A DNA stretch of 5,735 bases from Candidatus Sumerlaeota bacterium (GTDB lineage: Bacteria > UBP6 > UBA1177). The position numbers and the translations under genes were made by a program. The notes below the pieces were generated by a model. It saw only the letters and a list, made by a program, of their open reading frames with translations, ran no database searches and had not been told where the DNA came from. Positions 1-5,735 of this stretch are shown one piece after another (the first letter of the stretch is position 1; the number at the start of each line of letters is the position of its first letter). The stretch spans positions 1 through 5,735 of the forward strand of contig SLGQ01000064.1 of NCBI GenBank assembly GCA_007136595.1, read 5' to 3'.

Positions 1-778
1 ACTCTTTAAATTCTTTAAATAAAATTTCTCTACCAAGTTCAGTGTACGAGTTATCTTCATTCCTCATTGTTATTATATCGGCAACAGAGTTTCCTCTTTT
101 ATCACTTTTTATCATTTTTGCCGCAAATAAAGTTACCGGAGTTTTTTCGTACTCTTTGAAAAACAATATTTTTTTTAAATGAAACCGGGCATTTTCAGCA
201 TAGTGAAGAGCTTCTTGTATCCTTGACACAGGATAAACGAAAAAAAATTCCCCTTTAGAAGTAAGAATATTATAGGATAATTTAAGAAAAGTTTTTAAAT
301 TTCCTTCAACTTCATGTTTTGCAACAGCCTTTTCCGCACAAGGATTCAAAACCCCTCTGCCGGTTGAAAAATATGGAGGATTGGTAAATATAAAGTCGTA
401 CTTTCTGTCACATCTTTTTGCAAACTCTTTGATATCCTGATTTACAGGATTGAGGTTAAGGGAATTGTTTGCTTTGATATTGTGAGTCAAAAGTTTAAAA
501 AGAGTTTCCTGGATTTCAACACAGTCTATATCAATGTTGTTAAAACCCCTGTCGTTCATTACTATGGGGATCACTCCGCTTCCCGATCCTATTTCCAACC
601 CTTTGCGGTAGGTCTTTTTATTTGAAAATTTAGAAATAAACCATGATAATATCATGGAGTCTGCGTTAAAGCGGTATCCATTTTTATACTGGGTTATGAA
701 AATATTGTCGCTATATATTTTGTTGACAGTTACTTCTGCTGAAGAGTCAAGGTTAGAATACTTTTCTGATGATATCAT
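1..778 (-). CDS. trmN6: tRNA1(Val) A37 N6-methyltransferase, TrmN6/YfiC-like (3' end cut by window edge)
   Basis: I translated this frame by hand: 259 codons are open from the ATG at 776-778 to the left edge, with no stop in view. E. coli TrmN6 is about 245 residues, so probably only a few codons are missing. The family transfers a methyl group from S-adenosylmethionine to N6 of A37 in tRNA1(Val), in the cytoplasm. Visible motifs are the entry segment QYKNGYRFNADSMIL (30-44), the SAM-binding glycine motif LEIGSGSGVIP (61-71), the catalytic NPPY (133-136) and the family-specific NPCAEKAVAKHE stretch (145-156), which separates this group from general NPPY methylases. The start is well supported because an in-frame TAA lies three codons upstream (785-787). 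An AAGGAG site (791-796) lies 12 nt before the ATG, inside tsaC. The gene overlaps the end of tsaC by 26 bp, which suggests translational coupling. The family is secure; the exact tRNA target is inferred from it. Confidence 0.88.
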   Translation of the reverse strand, partial: MISSEKYSNLDSSAEVTVNKIYSDNIFITQYKNGYRFNADSMILSWFISKFSNKKTYRKGLEIGSGSGVIPIVMNDRGFNNIDIDCVEIQETLFKLLTHNIKANNSLNLNPVNQDIKEFAKRCDRKYDFIFTNPPYFSTGRGVLNPCAEKAVAKHEVEGNLKTFLKLSYNILTSKGEFFFVYPVSRIQEALHYAENARFHLKKILFFKEYEKTPVTLFAAKMIKSDKRGNSVADIITMRNEDNSYTELGREILFKEFKE

Positions 779-1382
779 CCTTTTTTATTGCTCCTTCCCT
801 TATAACTTCAAAATTATGTGAGTCAACCTTGACAATAGTGGAAGGGATGTTAAAAGGTTGCGTTTTTGAATCAAATGAGATGGTGTCTTCGTTTATTAAA
901 ACTCCGTCAATTACACCATCAAAGTAATTAAAAATTTCTTCATAATTTATTGCGGGAGCAATTCCTGTGGGGTTTGCACTTGTACTTACGACAGGATGCC
1001 CCACAAGATCAAGAAAGTTGTTGACAAATGAAAATGGAGAGCACCTTATCCCGACAAAGTTGGTTCCTCCAGTAATGTAGTCCGGCAGATCGGATCTGCA
1101 CTCATGGATGATCGTCAAAGGTCCGGGCCAGAAAAACTTTGCCAGTCTTTGAGCAACAGGGAGAAAAGTGTCAACAAGTTCGTAAAGCATTTCCTGTTTA
1201 TTATTTGATATCAAAACGGACAGAGGTTTATTTTCCGGCATTCCTTTGATGCTTTTTATTCTCTGTACCGGTTCTTTTTCAAAAATAATTGTTCCCAGTC
1301 CGTAAACCGTTTCAGTGGGATAGGCTATTACTGAACCGTTTCTTACTTTCCATGCCGCTTCTTCTATTGAAAGTATTTCCAT
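753..1382 (-). CDS. tsaC: L-threonylcarbamoyladenylate synthase, TsaC/YrdC/Sua5 family (short form)
   Basis: This 209-residue protein is essentially a single YrdC-fold domain, close to E. coli TsaC (190) and lacking the extra C-terminal Sua5 domain. The family condenses threonine, bicarbonate and ATP into threonylcarbamoyl-AMP, the donor used by TsaD and partners to form t6A37 in ANN-decoding tRNAs. Visible motifs are PTETVYGLG (22-30), KGMPENKPLS (46-55), FWPGPLTII (84-92), VGIRCS (110-115) and STSANPTG (133-140). The KxR...SxN signature known for the family is only partly kept: K46, S135 and N137 are present, but the Arg position is Met48 (codon ATG). I start the gene at the ATG 1380-1382 because AGGAG lies 7 nt upstream and the conserved domain begins at once. 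A 27-codon longer frame starting at 1463 would lie inside purE and add an unconserved basic leader. The gene follows the purE stop by 10 bp and overlaps trmN6 by 26 bp. Confidence 0.87.
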   Translation of the reverse strand: MEILSIEEAAWKVRNGSVIAYPTETVYGLGTIIFEKEPVQRIKSIKGMPENKPLSVLISNNKQEMLYELVDTFLPVAQRLAKFFWPGPLTIIHECRSDLPDYITGGTNFVGIRCSPFSFVNNFLDLVGHPVVSTSANPTGIAPAINYEEIFNYFDGVIDGVLINEDTISFDSKTQPFNIPSTIVKVDSHNFEVIREGAIKKDDIIRKVF

Positions 1383-1389
1383 GCAATTG

Positions 1390-1395
1390 CTCCTA
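1390..1395 (-). promoter_or_regulatory. Ribosome binding site of tsaC, overlapping the purE stop
   Basis: The minus strand reads TAGGAG here, 7 nt before the ATG at 1380-1382. Its TAG is the purE stop codon, so termination of purE places ribosomes on the tsaC start. This site decides the tsaC start in favour of 1382 over the longer open frame from 1463. Confidence 0.75.
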
Positions 1396-1872
1396 TAATG
1401 TTTGTTGCAGTGCCTCATCTTTTTTGTTAACAGCCGCCACCATATCTTTTTTATATTTTTCAAGTTTTTCTCTTATATCGGCATCATAAGTTCCAATTAT
1501 CTGAAGAGCAAAAAGGGCTGCATTTTTAGAGCCGTCAATAGCCATTGATGCTACAGGTATTCCGGAAGGCATTTGTACTGTTGAATACAAAGCATCAACA
1601 CCGTTGAGGGGTGTTGCGTTGATCGGAACGGCAATTACAGGTTTTACCGTATGTGCTGCCACTACTCCGGCAAGATGAGCCGCTGCTCCTGCTCCTATTA
1701 TGAAGCAGTCACCTTTAAAATTTTGTACAAGATCCATTGTTTTTTCAGGCGTTCTGTGTGCTGAACTTACTCTTACATTAAATTCCACGCCAAATTCTTT
1801 TAAAACATCACCTGCTTTTTTCATAATAGGCCAATCGGAATCTGAACCCATAAGAATTAACACTTTTGACAT
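1393..1872 (-). CDS. purE: N5-carboxyaminoimidazole ribonucleotide mutase, class I PurE
   Basis: This complete 159-residue protein has the usual length for bacterial PurE. The enzyme moves the carboxyl group of N5-CAIR to carbon 4, giving CAIR in de novo purine synthesis, and forms an octamer in the cytoplasm. Visible motifs are the nucleotide-binding MGSDSDWP (8-15), SAHRTP with the catalytic His39 (37-42), [10 protein letters not shown] (60-69), the loop around LNGVDALYS (89-97) and MPSGIPV (101-107). SAHRTP and GAGAAAHL place it in class I (the N5-CAIR mutase). The class II AIR carboxylases, known for example from Treponema denticola, carry SAHKT and a GRSN-type loop instead. A class I enzyme normally needs PurK to make N5-CAIR, and no purK is adjacent. 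The ATG at 1870-1872 is preceded by AGGAGG at a 5-nt spacing. The gene begins 9 bp after the small exported-protein gene and ends 10 bp before tsaC. Confidence 0.96.
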   Translation of the reverse strand: MSKVLILMGSDSDWPIMKKAGDVLKEFGVEFNVRVSSAHRTPEKTMDLVQNFKGDCFIIGAGAAAHLAGVVAAHTVKPVIAVPINATPLNGVDALYSTVQMPSGIPVASMAIDGSKNAALFALQIIGTYDADIREKLEKYKKDMVAAVNKKDEALQQTL

Positions 1873-1877
1873 AATTT

Positions 1878-1883
1878 CCTCCT
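1878..1883 (-). promoter_or_regulatory. Ribosome binding site of purE, overlapping the upstream stop
   Basis: The minus strand carries a full AGGAGG, 5 nt before the purE ATG. Its first two bases are shared with the TAG stop codon of the preceding gene (1882-1884). The same stop/ribosome-site arrangement recurs at the purE-tsaC junction, consistent with coupled translation of these three genes. Confidence 0.75.
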
Positions 1884-2409
1884 AGTTTTTGTTTTTATCA
1901 GTTATTTTTTCAGGGGTCCCTTTTTTTTCTGTTTTTTCAGGAACAATTTCCTTTTTATTTCCTTTATTATATGAATCTGTAAGGTTGTTAATGATGTTAG
2001 AGCTTCTTTCAACGCATTGTCGGATGCTTGAAAGGTTGTCATAGTTCGGCTCAACAGTATATCGTTTAACACTGTCGGAACAGGAAACAAAAAAATCTAT
2101 GGATTTAAGTATTTCCTGCGTCAATTTTTGGGAATTACGACCTTCAGGATTCCGCCCATTCGCCTTGATAATTGATTTAGTGTTGTTAATAGTAGCATCA
2201 ATGTTTTCAAGGAGCGACAAAATATAGTCACTTTCAACTGCTCTTGATATAGATAAACTGGTAGCAAGAGATATGAGTCTGTGAGCAAGAGTCAGTTGCC
2301 CGATAGCAATCCCCTGATATTTTCTGACAAGAAAAGAATCATCAAAGCTGTCGGAATAAATTGAAAATGAAAAAATGATAAAAAAGAAAAAAACAAACAG
2401 CTTTTTCAT
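1882..2409 (-). CDS. Small exported protein of unknown function with signal peptide
   Basis: I do not recognise this 175-residue protein. Residues 1-19 form a clear Sec signal peptide: MKK, a run of Leu, Val, Ile and many Phe (4-13), then a polar SFSIYS ending in a plausible signal peptidase I site before Asp20. There is no lipobox cysteine, so a lipoprotein is unlikely. The mature part (about 156 residues) looks mostly helical, with heptad-like hydrophobic spacing around 34-82 and 94-117. It has two cysteines, Cys110 and Cys132, that could form a disulfide outside the cytoplasm. Residues 149-175 are a Lys/Glu/Pro/Thr-rich, probably disordered tail. The start at ATG 2407-2409 is chosen because GGAGG lies just upstream and a signal peptide begins there; a frame eight codons longer lacks a good ribosome site. 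It lies 51 bp after rsmG and 9 bp before purE, so it is probably co-transcribed, but its neighbours give no clear functional hint. Confidence 0.8.
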   Translation of the reverse strand: MKKLFVFFFFIIFSFSIYSDSFDDSFLVRKYQGIAIGQLTLAHRLISLATSLSISRAVESDYILSLLENIDATINNTKSIIKANGRNPEGRNSQKLTQEILKSIDFFVSCSDSVKRYTVEPNYDNLSSIRQCVERSSNIINNLTDSYNKGNKKEIVPEKTEKKGTPEKITDKNKN

Positions 2410-2412
2410 ATA

Positions 2413-2418
2413 CCCTCC
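2413..2418 (-). promoter_or_regulatory. Ribosome binding site deciding the start of the exported protein
   Basis: The minus strand reads GGAGGG here. The GGAGG core ends 4 nt before the ATG at 2407-2409, slightly closer than usual. It supports that start over the in-frame ATG at 2431-2433, which has no comparable site and would put eight residues before the signal peptide. Confidence 0.65.
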
Positions 2419-2460
2419 GGCACAGAATCTCAAAGAGAGTAACAGAAAAAAGAGGGAAAG

Positions 2461-3102
2461 TCAAAATCGGTAGCAAAAAATCTTTCTTTTAGTAAAAGGC
2501 AGATCAAACTCAAAACCGGAATATTCAAAAATCCCGGAAACGGGAGACTGAAATTCGGAAAGGTATGAAACAACCGTTCCACCGGGAAGAAGGTTTTTTG
2601 CAAGGTCGTGCAAAGTTTTTTCATTTAAGTTGACAGCTCTTGAAATAATAATGTCAAATTTTTCAAAATATTGAGATATTTCCGCATTAATCGGATAAAT
2701 ATTCGGAATATCAAGAGATGCCGATAAAAACTGAAGAAAGGATGTTTTTTTCCTTGCTTTATCAAGGAGAGTAAAGTTGATATGTGGAAAATAGAGAGAA
2801 AGGGGAACTCCGGGAAAACCTGCCCCCGTTCCAAAATCGAGCACTTTTTCAACCTTGTTGAAAAGAGACGGTATTAAAACCGGCAAGAGTGAATCAACAA
2901 AATGTTTTTGCACGGCATCCTCATAAGTCGTTACAGAAGTGAGGTTGTGAGTAGAATTCCATGAGCATAGATGTTCCCAGAATAAATATAGTTTTGTTGC
3001 GGTTTCATTTTGCAGTTCAATTCCGGGGAAAGATAGCTCCCTGTTAAGTGTTTCAATAAATGTTTCACATGAAACACTGCTGTCCGGATTTGTTTTTTTC
3101 AT
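2461..3102 (-). CDS. rsmG: 16S rRNA (guanine-527-N7)-methyltransferase RsmG
   Basis: This complete 213-residue protein compares with 207 for E. coli RsmG (GidB). It uses S-adenosylmethionine to methylate N7 of G527 in the 530 loop of 16S rRNA. In other bacteria its loss gives low-level streptomycin resistance. Visible motifs are NLTSV (53-57), HFVDSLLP (67-74), the SAM-binding [15 protein letters not shown] (87-101), LLDKARKK (112-119) and SRAV (154-157). The ATG at 3100-3102 is the first start after an in-frame TAA upstream, yet no ribosome binding site precedes it. Its 38-bp overlap with mnmG suggests translation depends on ribosomes finishing mnmG. The first 14 or so residues are not part of the conserved fold, and codons for about residues 9-14 carry the parS-like sequence. 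The gene sits directly after mnmG, the common gidA-gidB order. Confidence 0.96.
   Translation of the reverse strand: MKKTNPDSSVSCETFIETLNRELSFPGIELQNETATKLYLFWEHLCSWNSTHNLTSVTTYEDAVQKHFVDSLLPVLIPSLFNKVEKVLDFGTGAGFPGVPLSLYFPHINFTLLDKARKKTSFLQFLSASLDIPNIYPINAEISQYFEKFDIIISRAVNLNEKTLHDLAKNLLPGGTVVSYLSEFQSPVSGIFEYSGFEFDLPFTKRKIFCYRF
3061..3076. other. parS-like site (candidate ParB-binding centromere sequence)
   Basis: The plus strand reads TGTTTCACATGAAACA, and its complement reads TGTTTCATGTGAAACA. The widely conserved chromosomal parS consensus is TGTTNCACGTGAAACA, so 15 of 16 positions fit; the one difference is G to A in the central CACGTG. Seven of the eight symmetric base pairs of the palindrome are kept. 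It lies within the mnmG/rsmG overlap and contains the mnmG stop codon (3065-3067). ParB binds parS to load the chromosome-segregation complex, usually near the replication origin, and mnmG-rsmG is commonly origin-proximal and next to parAB. By rough calculation, a match this good to the fully specified 16-mer is expected well under once in 1,000 windows of this size. ParB binding itself is inference, and no parA or parB is in view. Confidence 0.6.
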
Positions 3103-4957
3103 GGTTTTTAAGTTTTAAAAGTAACAAAGATATTGCCGCCGGTGTAATTCCGGGTATGTTTTGTGCAACCCCTAAATTTGCTGGTTTAATTCTGTTAAGT
3201 TTCTGAACAGCTTCATTGGTCAATCCGGAAATTCCGTCATAAGAAAAATCTTCCGGGATAAGTATGTTTTCAAGCTTTTGAAATTTTTCAATTTCTAAAA
3301 GTTCATTTTCTATAAAGCCGGTGTAGAATATTTCGATTTCCGCTCTGTTCCATATCTGGTCGCTTACACTGAAACTTTTTTCAGCCATTTTTTCAAGCTT
3401 AGCCCGGTTCATGGTGTTTCGTCTTAGTAAAGTAGAAAGAGAAACCGGCTTGTTGACCGGTTTTTCATCCATATCCGACAGGAGCAGATTAGTTTTTTTA
3501 TCAGGATAAATTACAGTTTTATCAAGGTAGTCCATCAATTCATTTTTCAGTTCAATTTTTGATTTTTCAATATCATATAAACGGGAAGGAATAAGATCGA
3601 AAAGGTTTGCCTTATCAAGAAGTCTTTCAGAAACATTATTGTCTCTGATCCGGAGTCTGTATTCCGATCTTGATGTAAACATTCTATAAGGTTCGTCAAC
3701 ACCGGTAGTGGTTATATCATCGATCATTACACCAATATAAGATTCTGTTCTGGATAAAATAAAATCCGTCCCACTCCCTTTGGCACGAATAGAAGCATTT
3801 ACCCCGGCAACCAACCCTTGTCCGGCGGCTTCTTCGTATCCGCTTGTTCCGTTTATTTGTCCGGCAAGAAAAACCCCGCTGAGCAATTTGCTTTCAAGAG
3901 TTTGTTTAAGGTCCCTAGGGTCAAAAGAATCATACTCTATAGCATAACCGGGTCTGGTTATAACAGCGTTTTCAAAACCGGGAATGGTTGTTAAAATAAG
4001 TTTTTGAACATCCAGCGGGAGTGATGTTGAAATCCCATTCGGATAATACTCGTAACAGTTCCATCCTTCAGGTTCAACAAATATCTGATGATGGTCCCTT
4101 TCCGGATATTTAACTATTTTATCTTCTATTGAAGGGCAGTATCTGGGACCTATACCTTCAATTGATTTGTTGTGTCCGTAAAGGGGAGAAAGGTGAAGAT
4201 TGGAAGATATTATATCTCTGGTTTGCTCTGTCGTTTTGGTCAGGTAACAGGGGATCTGACTTTCAAGAACCTTTTGTGTTTGAATAGAGAACGGGATATA
4301 ATCTGTCTCTCCCGGTTGTATTTCCATTTTTGAAAAATCAATGGATCTGCCTGCAATACGGACGGGTGTTCCGGTTTTCAGCCGTATTTTACTATGTCCG
4401 TAAGATGTTAAAAAGCGGGTAAGATCTTTTGAAGATGCCTCCCCTATCCGTCCTCCCGGAATAGAGCAACTGCCAATTTTAATTTCCCCGTTTAAAAATG
4501 TTCCTGCTGTAATGACCAAAGTTCTTGATTTATATTTTCCACCTTTTTTGTCGCTGATAAAAAAGAAATCGTCAACTTTCTCAAATCCGGATGCTTCTCC
4601 ATGAACTATATAAATGTTGGAAGACTGAAATAAACTGTTTTGTACAAATCTGATATAAAGATTTTTATCGGACTGACATCTTAATGCCTGAACAGCGGGA
4701 CCTTTGCGTCTGTTCAATACCCGGTATTGAATTGCAGAATAATCTGCCGCCCTCCCCATAACTCCGCCAAGAATATCGATCTCCCTCACTATTTGTCCTT
4801 TTCCCTGTCCCCCGATGGAAGGATTGCATGACAATTCACCTATTTTTTCGATTGCCATGGTCATAAGCAAAACTTTCGATCCGGATCTGGAAGCGGCGGT
4901 TGCAGCTTCAATTCCAGCATGTCCTCCACCTATTACAGTTACATCAAAAACATCCAT
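3065..4957 (-). CDS. mnmG: tRNA uridine-34 5-carboxymethylaminomethyl modification enzyme MnmG (GidA)
   Basis: This complete 630-residue protein matches the usual MnmG length (E. coli 629). With MnmE it installs the cmnm5 or nm5 group on wobble U34 of tRNAs reading split codon boxes, using FAD, NADH and a methylene-tetrahydrofolate carbon. Visible features are the FAD-binding GGGHAG (10-15), SCNPSIGG with Cys44 (43-50), KTGTPVR (194-200), the RYCPSIEDK block with Cys274 (272-280), NGISTSLP (307-314), [16 protein letters not shown] (366-381) and [15 protein letters not shown] (421-435). The two Cys align by position with the conserved E. coli Cys47 and Cys277. The C-terminal helical part, including [12 protein letters not shown] (576-587) and [16 protein letters not shown] (593-608), is the region that contacts MnmE. 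The ATG at 4955-4957 has GAGG six nt upstream. The last dozen or so residues are a polar tail past the conserved end, in the region overlapping rsmG and the parS-like site. Confidence 0.98.
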   Translation of the reverse strand: MDVFDVTVIGGGHAGIEAATAASRSGSKVLLMTMAIEKIGELSCNPSIGGQGKGQIVREIDILGGVMGRAADYSAIQYRVLNRRKGPAVQALRCQSDKNLYIRFVQNSLFQSSNIYIVHGEASGFEKVDDFFFISDKKGGKYKSRTLVITAGTFLNGEIKIGSCSIPGGRIGEASSKDLTRFLTSYGHSKIRLKTGTPVRIAGRSIDFSKMEIQPGETDYIPFSIQTQKVLESQIPCYLTKTTEQTRDIISSNLHLSPLYGHNKSIEGIGPRYCPSIEDKIVKYPERDHHQIFVEPEGWNCYEYYPNGISTSLPLDVQKLILTTIPGFENAVITRPGYAIEYDSFDPRDLKQTLESKLLSGVFLAGQINGTSGYEEAAGQGLVAGVNASIRAKGSGTDFILSRTESYIGVMIDDITTTGVDEPYRMFTSRSEYRLRIRDNNVSERLLDKANLFDLIPSRLYDIEKSKIELKNELMDYLDKTVIYPDKKTNLLLSDMDEKPVNKPVSLSTLLRRNTMNRAKLEKMAEKSFSVSDQIWNRAEIEIFYTGFIENELLEIEKFQKLENILIPEDFSYDGISGLTNEAVQKLNRIKPANLGVAQNIPGITPAAISLLLLKLKNHEKNKSGQQCFM

Positions 4958-4971
4958 TTTTCACCTCATAA

Positions 4972-4994
4972 ACAGGCTTTTATATTTTGCCTGT
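4972..4994 (-). other. Short inverted repeat just upstream of the mnmG ribosome site
   Basis: The arms ACAGGC (4972-4977) and GCCTGT (4989-4994) are perfect 6-bp complements around an 11-nt AT-only loop. In the mnmG transcript the hairpin would end 4 nt before the GAGG ribosome site (4964-4967). It has no following U-run in either direction, so it does not look like a rho-independent terminator. It might affect mnmG translation or simply be chance. Confidence 0.25.
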
Positions 4995-5030
4995 ATAAAA
5001 CAAAAGCGAGAGAGCAAATATCTAAACATT

Positions 5031-5059
5031 CATATAGCACAAAGTTGCTCTAAAGTAAA
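5031..5059 (-). promoter_or_regulatory. Candidate sigma-70-type promoter for mnmG
   Basis: On the minus strand TTTACT (5054-5059) and TATATG (5031-5036) are separated by 17 bp. The second box is preceded by TGC, giving an extended -10. Each hexamer matches the consensus at only four of six positions. A start near 5024 would give a 5' leader of about 65-70 nt for mnmG. In AT-rich DNA such matches arise easily, so this is tentative. Its position in the only gap over 100 bp in the window is the main support. Confidence 0.3.
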
Positions 5060-5081
5060 ATTTGAAAGCAATAAGAGTTTT

Positions 5082-5735
5082 TTATTTTCCGAGGCAAAAA
5101 GTGCCGAAAATTTCATCATATATATGAAATGCTGAAATTTCTCCTGTCAGATTCCTGATATCATAAAAAATTGATTTTATGATCGTCGCGATCAATTCAA
5201 TTTGATCATTGAGAAAAAGATCGTGAAGAGAATCAATGTTTTTAATTATTCTGCGGGCGGTGGAAACCTGCCAATCAGAAAAAAAGAGAGATACTCCGGT
5301 GTCAGGAAGAATTTTGGAAATTTTCTTCTTAATTGCACTTATCAACTGTTCAATCCCCTCCCCTGTTTTGCAACTTATAGAAATTCCGTCATCAAAAGAG
5401 AGCTTTTCTGTTGAAATATCAGACTTGTTATAAACCAAAATCCTATGACTATCCTGGGTTTCATTGATGATTGCCCGGTCTTTACCAGTGAGAGAAGAAG
5501 ATCCATCAAGCACAACAAGCATTAAATCTGAGGTTTTAAAAAGGGTTCGCGATTTTTCAACCCCTTCTGTTTCTATGGTGGATAAGGTTTCCCTGATCCC
5601 TGCCGAGTCAATTAATTTAACAGGAAACCCTTCTATAAACAGGGTTTCAGATATATAATCTCTGGTTGTTCCCTCTGTCGGCGAAGTTATGGCTCTATTG
5701 TTTTTAAGAAGTGTGTTGAAAAGTGTTGACTTGCC
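5082..5735 (-). CDS. mnmE: tRNA modification GTPase MnmE (TrmE), C-terminal part; 5' end outside window
   Basis: The frame is open from the right edge, giving the last 217 residues of a protein that is usually about 450. MnmE is the GTPase partner of MnmG in U34 modification of tRNA. The window begins inside the P-loop (G1) at GKSTLFN. Next come G2 TEGTTRD (visible residues 20-26), G3 DSAGIRE (43-49), G4 NKSD (103-106) and the G5-like SCKTGEGI (121-128). The protein ends with FCLGK (213-217), the family's C-terminal motif whose Cys is conserved. The GTPase domain and the C-terminal helical region are therefore present. The N-terminal tetrahydrofolate-binding domain must lie beyond 5735. An ATG at 5520-5522 is internal and is not the start, because G1-G3 lie upstream of it in the same frame. 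It is followed by mnmG after 124 bp, the standard functional pairing. Confidence 0.97.
   Translation of the reverse strand, partial: GKSTLFNTLLKNNRAITSPTEGTTRDYISETLFIEGFPVKLIDSAGIRETLSTIETEGVEKSRTLFKTSDLMLVVLDGSSSLTGKDRAIINETQDSHRILVYNKSDISTEKLSFDDGISISCKTGEGIEQLISAIKKKISKILPDTGVSLFFSDWQVSTARRIIKNIDSLHDLFLNDQIELIATIIKSIFYDIRNLTGEISAFHIYDEIFGTFCLGK

Noticed and set aside
641..657. Inverted repeat with 8-bp arms around one base (CCATGATA/TATCATGG)
   Set aside because: It lies in the conserved SMILSW segment of trmN6, far from any start, and arms of this size are expected by chance at an appreciable rate in an AT-rich window this long.
768..779. Perfect 12-bp palindrome GATGATATCATC over the trmN6 start
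   Set aside because: It encodes the D-D-I-I end of TsaC and includes the trmN6 ATG. It is AT-rich, unrepeated and matches no operator I know, so chance is the simplest reading.
1383..1463. A 27-codon N-terminal extension of the tsaC frame reaching back into purE
   Set aside because: It lies inside purE, encodes an unconserved basic leader, and the start at 1382 has an AGGAG site 7 nt upstream with the YrdC domain beginning immediately.
2430..2852. Minus-strand frames of 64 and 75 codons within rsmG
   Set aside because: They are out-of-frame readings of rsmG, rich in Phe and Leu from AT-rich codons, and have no motif or ribosome site.
4972..4994. Rho-independent terminator between mnmE and mnmG
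   Set aside because: The stem is only 6 bp with an 11-nt loop, and no U-run follows on the transcribed strand.
4815..5135. Plus-strand open frame of 106 codons across the mnmG start, the gap and the mnmE end
   Set aside because: Most of it is antisense to strongly conserved MnmG and MnmE coding sequence, it resembles no protein I recognise, and the rest is AT-rich intergenic sequence. Other plus-strand frames of 61-70 codons (1289-1489, 1700-1885, 5202-5414, 5236-5433, 5464-5658) were rejected for the same reason.
5577..5585. DnaA-box-like TTATCCACC on the minus strand
   Set aside because: It is a single site, one base off the TTATCCACA box, inside the mnmE GTPase domain with no partner boxes nearby. 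One isolated match does not support an origin here.

Overview
All genes in this window lie on the minus strand, so transcription runs from the right end (5735) to the left end (1). In that order they are: mnmE (its 3' part only), mnmG, rsmG, an unrecognised small exported protein, purE, a tsaC/Sua5-type gene, and a trmN6-type methyltransferase that runs off the left edge just short of its end. Gaps are 124, 51, 9 and 10 bp, with coding overlaps of 38 bp (mnmG/rsmG) and 26 bp (tsaC/trmN6). No terminator-like hairpin is visible between genes. This looks like one co-transcribed block, possibly with an internal promoter in the mnmE-mnmG gap. No stretch over 300 bases lacks a gene.

Functionally this is mainly an RNA-modification block. 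MnmE and MnmG jointly modify the wobble uridine (U34) of tRNAs. TsaC makes the activated intermediate for t6A at position 37. TrmN6 methylates A37 of tRNA1(Val). RsmG methylates G527 of 16S rRNA. PurE (purine synthesis) and the small signal-peptide protein are the two genes outside this theme.

The most interesting non-coding signal is a 16-bp parS-like sequence (3061-3076). It sits on the mnmG stop codon and inside the start of rsmG, and differs from the widely conserved ParB-binding consensus at one base. Because mnmE-mnmG-rsmG genes often lie near the chromosome origin beside parAB, this suggests an origin-proximal centromere-like site, although no parA or parB is in view. A second point is that the tsaC product has Met where the family's KxR signature has Arg.

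The organism cannot be named from this window. It is a low-GC bacterium (roughly 35-40% GC by eye) with strong AGGAGG-type ribosome binding sites and standard codon use. The gene order and the exported protein would fit a low-GC diderm such as a member of the Deferribacterota or a spirochaete, but that is a weak inference. I see no mobile elements, CRISPR arrays, tRNA or rRNA genes, or broken genes.
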